Source of the DNA: Chloroflexota bacterium
Lineage (GTDB): Bacteria; Chloroflexota; UBA6077; CF-72
Assembly: GCA_019247135.1 (NCBI GenBank)
Contig: JAFAPL010000857.1
Location: 1-5,364 of the forward strand
Direction of reading: 5' to 3'
DNA length: 5,364 nt
This document shows positions 1 through 5,364 of the stretch, one piece after another; position 1 is the first letter of the stretch; every line of letters starts with the position of its first letter. The notes beneath the pieces were generated by a model that did not search any database, had not been told where the DNA came from, and worked only from the letters and a program-made list of their open reading frames with translations. Position numbers and translations under genes: made by a program.

Positions 1-75
1 GTGATGGCCGACGAATCCGCTGCCACCTGTGACCAGGATTCGCGGCTGCCCGAAGGGTGGAAGTGGGATCGGCAT
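1..75 (-). CDS. NAD(P)-dependent epimerase/dehydratase, N-terminal fragment (runs off left edge)
   Basis: Only the first 25 codons are inside the window. Reading leftward from an ATG at 75, the peptide ends in RILVTGGSGFVGHH, the first beta strand and glycine-rich loop (TGGSGFVG, residues 16-23) of the Rossmann fold in extended short-chain dehydrogenases that epimerise, dehydrate or reduce nucleotide sugars. The substrate cannot be told, because the catalytic YxxxK region lies outside. The ATG is the only reasonable start: an in-frame TAG lies 4-6 bases upstream of it (79-81), and the motif sits at the usual distance from the N terminus. No clear Shine-Dalgarno sequence precedes it. It follows the polymerase gene on the same strand after a 146-base gap, so it may have its own promoter. 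A sugar-nucleotide enzyme suits the two glycosyltransferases upstream. The family call is firm; the exact activity is unknown. Confidence 0.8.
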   Translation of the reverse strand, partial: MPIPLPPFGQPRILVTGGSGFVGHH

Positions 76-221
76 ACGCTATGAGGCAGTGTATCAACGG
101 CCCGAACGTGCCTGTGTTACGGCGTATTAGGCCTGGCTTACGCCGTACTAGGCGTGGATTGCGCCGTAGCGGCCTTTGCAAGCCCTAACGACAGCCCAGC
201 ATAAGCCGTAACGGGCCTGTG
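76..221. other. Intergenic region with degenerate repeats between polymerase and epimerase genes
   Basis: This 146-base gap separates two genes on the minus strand. It has no convincing reading frame. It is dominated by variants of the motif GCCGTA/TACGGC, seen near 118, 139, 160, 205 and 221 in both orientations. A 13-base word (gcctgtgttacgg) occurs identically at 110-122 and 215-227, the second copy covering the polymerase stop codon. I found no convincing sigma70 promoter for the epimerase gene. Confidence 0.6.
112..174. repeat. Three imperfect 21-base tandem units
   Basis: Units lie at 112-132, 133-153 and 154-174. By eye, units 1 and 2 match at 17 of 21 positions and units 2 and 3 at 14 of 21. 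Each carries a core close to TACGsCGTA. Units 1 and 2 also pair with each other: tacggcgta at 118-126 is the exact reverse complement of tacgccgta at 139-147, which gives a 9-base stem with a 12-base loop. The role is unknown; possibilities are an extragenic palindromic repeat, an operator, or an RNA structure ahead of the epimerase gene. Confidence 0.6.
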
Positions 222-227
222 TTACGG
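206..227 (-). terminator. Hairpin enclosing the polymerase stop codon; weak terminator candidate
   Basis: ccgtaac (206-212) and gttacgg (221-227) are perfect inverted repeats with an 8-base loop. The TAA of the polymerase gene (224-222) lies inside the stem. No T-run follows on the minus strand, so this is not a standard rho-independent terminator. It could slow RNA decay or be one more member of the repeat family in this gap. Confidence 0.35.
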
Positions 228-1241
228 AGCCTGCGGCGATTCGCGCCGTCTGCGGCTGGGCGCCGCGCGCACTGGCTCGCCCTCCGCTTTGGGGTAGTGC
301 GGCGGCCACGGCAGATCCGGCAAGCCGTTGGCAGCATCCTGCCTGGCCAACTCGAGCAAGCCATCCAGTGAACCCGCGTGCGCGTCGATGTCCGCGGCCG
401 GGTCGCCGAGTCGCGCGACACGTTCGGGCACGGTCGCGATCGTGAACTCGGCCGGATCGACCGTCGGTACTTCATCCCAGCTGAGCGGGCAGGACACGCG
501 GGCGTCGGGGCGCGGGCGTACCGAATACGCGGAGGCGACCGTGCGATCGCGCGCGTTCTGGTTGTAATCCATGAACACGCCGTGCCGCTCCTCCTTCCAC
601 CACGAGGTGGTCGCGATGCGCGGCGCCCGTCGCTCCACTTCACGTGCGAGTGCGACCGCTGCCTGTCGGACCTCCAGAAACTCCCAGCGCGGCTCAATAC
701 GAACGTTGATATGAATGCCGCGGGAACCCGAGGTCTTCGGAAATCCCACCAGGCCATGCTCCGCGAGCACCTCGCGGACGACCAGAGCGACCTGCCGCAC
801 CTGATCCCAGGGTGTGTCGGGCTCTGGATCGAGGTCGACTCGCAGCTCGTCAGGTCGATCCACGTCCGCCGCTCGCACGGCCCACGGATTGAGATCGATG
901 CATCCGAGGTTGACGACCCACGCCAGACTCGCTGCGTCGGTGCAGTACACCTCGTCCGTCGTTCGACCACTCGGGAACGTGACGGTCACTGTCTGGATCC
1001 ACTCCGGGCGCGGAGTCGGCGCGCGCTTCTGGAAGAACGGGGCCCCTTCCGCACCATTTGGGAAGCGCTTGAGGTTCATCGGCCGGTGGCGAACAGCTGT
1101 AAGCGCCGCGGGCGCGACGCTCACGTAGTAGTTCACGAGATCCAGCTTGGTCGTGCCCAGCTTGGGGAAGAAGACCTTGTCAGGATTGCTGATCGTGACG
1201 CTCCGCCCCTCGAGCTCGAGCGTGACCTCCCGTGTGGGCAC
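222..1241 (-). CDS. Stand-alone LigD-type primase-polymerase (NHEJ polymerase domain)
   Basis: This 339-residue protein matches the archaeo-eukaryotic primase-type polymerase domain of bacterial LigD, which fills or extends DNA ends with preference for ribonucleotides during Ku-dependent end joining in the cytoplasm. Visible motifs, in order: the SNPDKVFFP start (18-26); K58 and R59 in LKRFPNG; F69/F70 of FFQKR, which stack on the template end near its 5' phosphate; the metal-binding pair D136 and D138 in VDLDP; KTSGSRGIH (169-177), which contacts nucleotide phosphates; and the third metal ligand D225 in FMDYNQN, followed by Q228. There is no ligase or nuclease module, as in the separate PrimPol (PolD) proteins of mycobacteria. 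The basic, proline-rich tail (316-339) looks disordered. The start is GTG, 3 bases after the glycosyltransferase stop, with no strong ribosome site, so translational coupling is likely. By comparison with the M. tuberculosis domain from memory, His111 is replaced by N118 and Lys175 by R174; close relatives also carry the Arg. No Ku gene is in the window. Confidence 0.93.
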   Translation of the reverse strand: MPTREVTLELEGRSVTISNPDKVFFPKLGTTKLDLVNYYVSVAPAALTAVRHRPMNLKRFPNGAEGAPFFQKRAPTPRPEWIQTVTVTFPSGRTTDEVYCTDAASLAWVVNLGCIDLNPWAVRAADVDRPDELRVDLDPEPDTPWDQVRQVALVVREVLAEHGLVGFPKTSGSRGIHINVRIEPRWEFLEVRQAAVALAREVERRAPRIATTSWWKEERHGVFMDYNQNARDRTVASAYSVRPRPDARVSCPLSWDEVPTVDPAEFTIATVPERVARLGDPAADIDAHAGSLDGLLELARQDAANGLPDLPWPPHYPKAEGEPVRAAPSRRRRESPQAP

Positions 1242-1244
1242 GAT

Positions 1245-2405
1245 CTACGGCACCGCCGGCGAGACCACGCCGTCCAGGACGCCCTGATAGAAACTTTCCA
1301 GGCGACGCGCAAGGACGCCGAAATCGAATTGGTCGGTCACCAGCCGCTGGCCCGCGGCGCCGAGCCGCGCACCAACGTCGGGGTTCTTCAGCAGGTAGAC
1401 GATCCTCTCGGCGAGGCTGGTGACATCGCCATTCGGAACCAGCAGACCGGTTTTGCCGTCGATCAACGCCATCTTCACGTCCTCGGTGTCAAACGCGATT
1501 ACCGGCTTGCCCAGCCCGAGCGCCTCGAGCACGGTGATGCCGATGAAGCCTTCGACCACCCCGGGCTTGACGTAGACGTCCGTCGCGGCCAGCAGGCGTG
1601 CGACGTCATCCCGATTGCCAGTGAAGACGAGCTTGCCGTCCAGCCCGCGCGAGCGGGCATGCCCCTGCAGGTCGGACCGCAGCTCACCGTCGCCGACGAC
1701 CAGAAATCGCACACCAGACTCCTGTGCGATCACCTGGGCTGCCGCGTCGATAAAGAGGTCATGACTTTTGCGCGGATGCAAGGCGCCAATCGTCGAGACA
1801 ATGCGCGCGTCTTCGGGAAACCCGAACTCCCGCCGCACGGAGCCATAGTCGTCCGGCGCCGCCCGGAAAGCATCGACGTCCAGCCCGACGAAGTTGAAGT
1901 CGACCAGCGACTGCTCCGGCGCGCCGACTCGCCGCAGATGGCGGCGAATCTCGGGTGAAATGACCAGGATCTGCTCAGCACCGAGCGCCAGGAACCAGTT
2001 GCGCAACCACGTCGTGACCGGAAGCTCCCGGGGCGAGTTCTGCAGGCCCATCGGTGAGCTGACCAGGCGCACGCGGCCGTCGCGGGTGTTGCTGAGGCCC
2101 GCTCGAAGCGCGAGGTTGATCGCGACCGAGGCCGTCGCCGAAAACGAGTGCACCAGGTCGATGTGCTCGTCCAGGATCAGTCGCCGAATCTGGCGCGCCG
2201 CCTGGGCGACACCAATGGGCGAGGTGATATCGAGCGGAGCATTGATGTGATGCGTCCCCGCTTCGAGGAGCTCGGGGACGAGATTGCCGCCCGACGACAC
2301 CACCCAGACCTCATGTCCAGCCTGTCGGAGTTCGCGTGCCAGGCCGACAACGATGCGCTCGAGCCCGCCCATGCCCATGGTTTTTGCGGCGAGCAGAATC
2401 CTCAT
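1245..2405 (-). CDS. GT4-family glycosyltransferase
   Basis: This 386-residue GT-B-fold enzyme probably moves a sugar from a nucleotide donor to a lipid-linked or surface glycan acceptor on the cytoplasmic face of the membrane. The N-terminal acceptor domain opens with MRILLAAKTMGMGGLER, whose glycine-rich loop (11-14) is typical of GT4. The C-terminal donor domain starts near 200 with VSTIGALHPRKSHDLFIDA, then FLVVGDGELRSDL (234-246), LVFTGNRDDV (259-268) and VVEGFIGITVLEALGLGKPVIA (283-304). Two oddities: the Arg usual in the G-R-L loop is A208, although the phosphate-binding Lys is kept as K213, and the two acidic residues of the EX7E motif (E285, E294) are separated by eight residues rather than seven. 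The frame stays open for another 143 codons upstream, but the ATG at 2405 is chosen because the family motif begins exactly there and it overlaps the membrane-protein stop as ATGA. It has no signal peptide. The acceptor and donor cannot be told. Confidence 0.93.
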   Translation of the reverse strand: MRILLAAKTMGMGGLERIVVGLARELRQAGHEVWVVSSGGNLVPELLEAGTHHINAPLDITSPIGVAQAARQIRRLILDEHIDLVHSFSATASVAINLALRAGLSNTRDGRVRLVSSPMGLQNSPRELPVTTWLRNWFLALGAEQILVISPEIRRHLRRVGAPEQSLVDFNFVGLDVDAFRAAPDDYGSVRREFGFPEDARIVSTIGALHPRKSHDLFIDAAAQVIAQESGVRFLVVGDGELRSDLQGHARSRGLDGKLVFTGNRDDVARLLAATDVYVKPGVVEGFIGITVLEALGLGKPVIAFDTEDVKMALIDGKTGLLVPNGDVTSLAERIVYLLKNPDVGARLGAAGQRLVTDQFDFGVLARRLESFYQGVLDGVVSPAVP

Positions 2406-3739
2406 CGCGCGGGGCGGATTATAAGTTCCGCCTCCAGCCAAACGGCACTGAGGACCAGTGCTACAGGCATGAACTGCTCCACGAGCCGCGTCGCCGCCGT
2501 CCGCACTTCGACGTCTGGCGCCGTATCGCTGACCAGAAAAGCGACCACGGTCGCCAACGCCTGTCCGAGCACTACGAGCGCGAGCAAGCGCGTTGGCTGG
2601 GCGAGGCTGCGTTTCGCCGCGACGAGCCACGCCAGCACGACCGCGAGGATCGCGCCACCGGTGCGCAATCCGCCGAAAACCGCGATCAGCGCGAGCGCAA
2701 TCGCACCCAGCGCCTGCGGCTGCAGCGCGCCGACGTGCTCGCCAGTGGGGGTGATCCCGTGCGCCAGTTCGAACCCGAGCCACACGGCTGCGCCCGCGAG
2801 TCCACCGACGACCAGCCACACGACCGGCCACCACGCGCCAGCCCGCCTCAACAGTGCGGCTTCAACGGCGGCAGCCGCCGCAATCACGCCGACCCGGGGC
2901 AGGCCCTCGAACTTCGCCAACGCGGCGGCGGCCGCGAACAGTGCGACTTGGGCGAGCCAGCCGCGCTGCCCGTCGCGCAACCACTGCAGTGCCGCGAGGG
3001 TCGCGAGCGTCAGAAAAGCGGTGAGCGCCAGATCCGCCTGCCCCGTCGAGAAATCCTCGAGCAGCTGGGTGCTGACCAGCAGCACGCCAGCCGCGACAAA
3101 TGGCGCAAGCCATCGGCGAAACAGCAACCGCCTGAGCTGGCCGGCCAGACACAGGACGAACGCGCTCGCGATCAGCGCCCACACGTCCTTGCCCAGGTCG
3201 ATCGAGGCGCTGCCGCGCTGGATGTACACCAACGCCTCGGCCAGCGGAACCAGCGGCGGGTAGTACTCGTGCACGGTATACGTCCCGACGATCGTGCCCG
3301 TCTGCGAGTACGCGAGCGCTTTGAGGCCCCAGTGTGAATAGGCGTCCCAGCCGGATTCGGGCACGCTGAACGCTCTGGCCACCGCCGCAACAAGCAGAAT
3401 GCCGAGAGCGATCCAGCCGATGCGCTCCCGCGTGCTGCTGAGACGCTCCTTCTTGCACTTCGTGCGTTGGTCGTTGCAGCCCGTGGAGCGCTGGACCACC
3501 CTGAGTCCGATCGCCGCGAGCGCTGCCATCGCGAGGACCAGAATCGGCCTGCTGAAGCCGACGCCGACGCTCGCGAGGACGAGCATCGCGAACGTTGTCA
3601 GAACAGCGCCGACCAGCAGCCGCAGCCCCCAGGTGGCGGACGGGTCGCCGCCGCCTGGCCAGCGCATGCCCGCCAGCCAACCGATCCCGAGCCATTCCAG
3701 CCCGACGAGCCCGACCGCCGCCCATCCGAGCACGTCCAT
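2402..3739 (-). CDS. Multi-pass membrane glycosyltransferase, GT-C type
   Basis: This 445-residue protein has roughly ten hydrophobic segments, for example near 5-24, 40-60, 64-82, 107-123, 187-205, 211-224, 236-252, 264-295, 303-325, 343-372 and 385-403. After the fourth is a non-membrane stretch with W131-D132-A133, W137 and K140-A141, then YYPPLVPLAEA (159-169). This is the pattern of GT-C enzymes that use a lipid-phosphate sugar donor, and D132 is the likely catalytic acid. Further family-like points are QAD (234-236), KFEG (276-279) and a late RLVEQFMP (418-425). A basic loop with two Cys (83-106) is predicted to face the cytoplasm. It probably transfers a sugar to a glycan, lipid or protein outside the cytoplasm. 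The ATG is preceded by an in-frame TAG at 3749-3751 and only a weak ribosome site. Its stop overlaps the GT4 start by 4 bases. Another role as a polymerase or flippase-like membrane protein is less likely. Substrate unknown. Confidence 0.8.
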   Translation of the reverse strand: MDVLGWAAVGLVGLEWLGIGWLAGMRWPGGGDPSATWGLRLLVGAVLTTFAMLVLASVGVGFSRPILVLAMAALAAIGLRVVQRSTGCNDQRTKCKKERLSSTRERIGWIALGILLVAAVARAFSVPESGWDAYSHWGLKALAYSQTGTIVGTYTVHEYYPPLVPLAEALVYIQRGSASIDLGKDVWALIASAFVLCLAGQLRRLLFRRWLAPFVAAGVLLVSTQLLEDFSTGQADLALTAFLTLATLAALQWLRDGQRGWLAQVALFAAAAALAKFEGLPRVGVIAAAAAVEAALLRRAGAWWPVVWLVVGGLAGAAVWLGFELAHGITPTGEHVGALQPQALGAIALALIAVFGGLRTGGAILAVVLAWLVAAKRSLAQPTRLLALVVLGQALATVVAFLVSDTAPDVEVRTAATRLVEQFMPVALVLSAVWLEAELIIRPAR

Positions 3740-3784
3740 TGCGGTCAGCTATGCCGCGCGCGGTCGACGCACCTTACGGTGTCG

Positions 3785-4219
3785 TCACGAACTCGCCACT
3801 GCGAGCACGTAGGTGTCCGCATCGAGTTCGACTCGCTGGAACCAGTCCCGCGGCTCACGCAGCCACACGTCATCCGCGTACTGCCGCGCGTCCGGCACAA
3901 CCACGTACTCCAGCCCCTCGCGCGCCATGAGGGCTCGAATGCGTGCCTCATCCTCCGACGCGCGAATGTCGTCGTACAGTCGCGGATAGAGCTCGTACCG
4001 CAACCTGGGGCCGTCGCCATTGTCCTCGCCAAACTGGCCAGGCAACACGTAGAGGTACCCGCTCTCGGCAGGTATCTGGGCGCGGAAAAAGTCGAACGTA
4101 CCGGCGATTTCCTGCCCCGGCGGCGTGCTCGGCGCATCCACAAGCCGCGTAAGCCGCGCCGATCCGACGATCACCCACACGCCGACAACCACCAGCGCTG
4201 CCCATCGGCGTACCCTCAC
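3785..4219 (-). CDS. Small membrane-anchored protein of unknown function, likely partner of the GT-C enzyme
   Basis: I do not recognise a named family for this 144-residue protein. A short basic start (MRVRRW) and one hydrophobic segment (about 7-22) suggest a single N-terminal anchor or uncleaved signal, with the rest outside the cytoplasm. No lipobox Cys or clear cleavage site is seen. The soluble part has two features that recall the C-terminal tails of GT39-like and other GT-C glycosyltransferases: RYELYPRLYDD (74-84) and the helix-strand unit EARIRALMAREGLEYVVVPDA (91-111). It precedes the GT-C gene by 45 bases on the same strand, so it may be a detached extracytoplasmic domain or accessory subunit; that is inference. 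The start is GTG at 4219 and an in-frame TAG (4229-4231) rules out a longer form from another upstream start. No good ribosome site is seen directly before it. It is the first gene of the unit after the insertion sequence. Confidence 0.65.
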   Translation of the reverse strand: MRVRRWAALVVVGVWVIVGSARLTRLVDAPSTPPGQEIAGTFDFFRAQIPAESGYLYVLPGQFGEDNGDGPRLRYELYPRLYDDIRASEDEARIRALMAREGLEYVVVPDARQYADDVWLREPRDWFQRVELDADTYVLAVASS

Positions 4220-4388
4220 GCCGCGAGTCTAACGCGTGTCCTCAAACCAACACGAACACGCGGAACACCCAGCTATCGCGCGGCACCCTGATCGCCACTC
4301 ACTCGCTTGCGTTATTCAGTTTTCTCCCAACTATCCTGCCCTGTGTTACTCACCTCCTTGCGACAAGTAGAACATAAGTTCGAGCGTG
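4220..4388. other. Non-coding leader between insertion sequence and glycan genes
   Basis: No gene was found here. On the minus strand it contains a strong ribosome binding site without a start codon and the -10 half of a promoter, both listed separately. Only very short frames follow the ribosome site, for example a possible 18-codon frame starting GTG GCG ATC that ends before the first gene. If the promoter is used, the leader RNA ahead of the start at 4219 would be about 140 bases. Confidence 0.5.
4350..4359 (-). promoter_or_regulatory. Perfect Shine-Dalgarno sequence without a start codon
   Basis: On the minus strand this reads AAGGAGGTGA, fully complementary to the 3' end of 16S rRNA. 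No ATG, GTG or TTG lies 5-12 bases downstream. The only nearby GTG overlaps the site itself and would give a 13-codon frame ending in TAA. It may be a relic of a lost gene start, a ribosome standby site or chance. Confidence 0.55.
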
Positions 4389-4394
4389 TGTCAA
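4366..4394 (-). promoter_or_regulatory. Sigma70-type promoter reading out of the insertion sequence into the glycan genes
   Basis: On the minus strand TTGACA (4394-4389) is a perfect -35 box, followed after exactly 17 bases by TCTACT (4371-4366), which matches four of six positions of the -10 consensus. Transcription would start near 4359 and run into the gene at 4219. The -35 box coincides with the proposed tip of the insertion sequence (plus strand TGTCAA) and the -10 box lies outside it, so this may be a hybrid promoter made by the insertion. The boxes are read directly; activity and the position of the tip are inferred. Confidence 0.5.
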
Positions 4395-4404
4395 TAGTCC
4401 GAGT

Positions 4405-4425
4405 TGCCTCGTTCACGATCTGACC
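4405..4425 (+). repeat. IS-end direct repeat, copy 1
   Basis: This 21-base unit begins tgcctc and ends atctgacc. It matches the copy at 4440-4460 at 17 of 21 positions, in the same orientation, with a 35-base period. It is probably a transposase binding site or part of the terminal repeat. Confidence 0.6.
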
Positions 4426-4439
4426 AGGATACAGATGGA

Positions 4440-4460
4440 TGCCTCACTCAAAATCTGACC
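4440..4460 (+). repeat. IS-end direct repeat, copy 2
   Basis: This is the second copy of the unit at 4405-4425. It differs at four internal positions and lies 42 bases before the proposed transposase start. Confidence 0.6.
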
Positions 4461-4502
4461 GAGCGCGCGGGGGGCAGAGCGTGCGCGGTGGAGGTCGGTC
4501 GG

Positions 4503-5364
4503 GTGCAGCGAGCGAGTCGCTGGGAGCTGGCGCGCGCACTGGCGGAGCGCTATGTGCGGGCTGACAAAATCGAGTGTGGTCGGATCCTGGATACGTTCTG
4601 CGAAGCCACCGGCTACACGCGCAAGTACGCCATCGGACTGCTGCGGCATCCTCCGCCTGAGGCACCGAGGCGGCGTCGCCGACGTGCTCGAGTGTATGGA
4701 CCCGCCGAGGTGGAGCTGCTGCGCGCGTGCTGGGAGCTGACCGACCAGATCTGCGGCAAGCGCCTAGCGCCGTTTCTGCCCGAGCTGCTGGAGCGGCTGG
4801 CTGCCCGCCGATCGTTGCCTGCGTCGGCCAGTGTCGCGGTGGTGCAGCGTGTCAGCCGCATGAGCCCGGCGACGGTCGACCGCGTGCTAGGGCCGTATCG
4901 GCTGAGGTTGCCGCGGCATCGCCCGAGTACGACCGCTCCGGGCGCGCTGCTCAAGGGCCAGGTGCCACTCCGGACATTTGCCGATTGGGACCAGACCGGC
5001 CCGGGCTTTTTCGAGATGGACCTGGTGGCCCACTGTGGCTGGAGTGCCGCCGGGGAGTTCCTGTACACGCTGTGCCTGGTGGACGTGGCCACCGGTTGGG
5101 TCGTGTGCGCCGGCCTGCGCAACAAGCGCGAGGACACGGTGCTCGCGGCCCTCGAGCGCCTGCGCGACGACTTGCCGTTCCCCATGCTCGGGCTCGACAG
5201 CGACAACGTGCGGCGCTATGACCGCGCCCAGACGCCGTACCGCCGTGTGCTGGCCAGCAACGTCCTCTCTACGGCTCGCATCGATGAACTCGCGGCCGAG
5301 TACCAGGCCTTAGACCCGGTGCGGCTCAAGCGCGACATCGAGGCCGCGCGAGCCACACTGCGAG
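4503..5364 (+). pseudogene. rve/DDE transposase with internal deletion (runs off right edge)
   Basis: The frame is open from 4398 to the window end, giving 287 codons from GTG at 4503. That start is preferred because GGAGG (4490-4494) lies 8 bases before it; GTG at 4488 is an alternative. The N terminus carries a helix-turn-helix (RILDTFCEATGYTRKYAIGLL, about 27-47) and a run of Arg (56-61). The integrase core begins at FFEMDLVAHCG with catalytic D173 and reaches GLDSDN with the second Asp, D234, 60 residues later. In this family DN is normally followed by GSEF and, about 35 residues on, the catalytic Glu. Here it is followed at once by VRRYDRAQTPYRRVLAS, which normally lies near the C terminus. 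From memory of relatives about 85-90 residues are missing, in frame. The Glu is lost, so the enzyme should be inactive. It resembles IS481/IS3-like transposases with an integrase core; the exact IS family is not settled. Confidence 0.85.

Larger units (their letters stand above)
4389..5364 (+). mobile_element. Insertion sequence, left part (continues past right edge)
   Basis: The element is recognised from its transposase frame and the repeat-bearing end in front of it. The left boundary is not proven. TGTCAATAGTCC at 4389 begins with the 5'-TG common among IS3/IS481-like elements and lies just ahead of two direct repeats, so I place the tip there. The right end, the matching inverted repeat and the target duplication are outside the window. 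Confidence 0.65.

Noticed and set aside
112..174. Short CRISPR-like array
   Set aside because: The units are adjacent and degenerate, with no spacers between them.
206..227. Confident rho-independent terminator after the polymerase gene
   Set aside because: The stem is only 7 bases, includes the stop codon and has no T-run after it, so it is kept only as a weak candidate.
378..1958. Long plus-strand open frame of 526 codons
   Set aside because: It lies opposite the polymerase and GT4 genes, both of which have clear family motifs. Its translation is rich in Arg, His and Asp without any domain, as expected for a mirror frame in high-GC DNA.
2406..2834. 143-codon upstream extension of the GT4 frame
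   Set aside because: The extension is Arg/Ala-rich with no motif and overlaps the membrane-protein gene in another frame. The GT4 motif and an ATGA overlap place the start at 2405.
2148..3337. Plus-strand frames opposite the GT-C gene
   Set aside because: They are low-complexity Ser/Ala/Arg or Gln/Arg-rich translations with no motif, and mirror the codon bias of the minus-strand gene.
4350..4360. Plus-strand tcacctcctt as the 3' end of a 16S rRNA gene
   Set aside because: Nothing upstream resembles 16S rRNA; only the 10-base match is present.
4613..5206. Minus-strand frame of 197 codons opposite the transposase
   Set aside because: It is a Ser/Arg-rich shadow; the plus-strand frame has the integrase core motifs.

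Overview
The window comes from a high-GC bacterium (G/C-ending codons throughout, GTG starts common). The gene content would suit a soil or aquatic Actinomycetota or Chloroflexota lineage, but nothing in the sequence fixes the phylum. No rRNA, tRNA or CRISPR array was seen.

Positions 1-4219 hold five genes, all on the minus strand, which look like one transcription unit read from right to left. They are: a small membrane-anchored protein of unknown function (4219-3785); a multi-pass membrane protein of the GT-C glycosyltransferase type (3739-2402); a soluble GT4 glycosyltransferase (2405-1245) whose start overlaps the previous stop by 4 bases; a stand-alone LigD-type primase-polymerase (1241-222) starting 3 bases after the GT4 stop; and the first 25 codons of an NAD(P)-dependent sugar epimerase/dehydratase (75-1, running off the left edge). 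Four of the five suit envelope glycan assembly: sugar-nucleotide modification, a cytoplasmic glycosyl transfer, and a membrane transfer from a lipid-linked sugar. The polymerase belongs to non-homologous end joining and is the functional outlier.

The 146-base gap between the polymerase and the epimerase carries three degenerate 21-base tandem units and two hairpins, one enclosing the polymerase stop codon.

Positions 4220-4388 are non-coding. They hold a perfect 10-base Shine-Dalgarno sequence on the minus strand that has no usable start codon after it. A consensus TTGACA box lies next to it, at what I infer to be the tip of an insertion sequence; together with a -10-like box outside the element it forms a promoter reading into the glycan genes.

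From about 4389 to the right edge lies that insertion sequence, on the plus strand: two 21-base direct repeats near its end, then an rve/DDE transposase frame that runs off the window. The transposase carries an in-frame internal deletion exactly after the second catalytic Asp, so the catalytic Glu is missing and the copy is probably inactive.

The most notable signals are this deleted transposase, the possible insertion-created promoter, the orphan ribosome binding site, and the end-joining polymerase embedded in a glycan operon. I see no clearly new multi-gene system.
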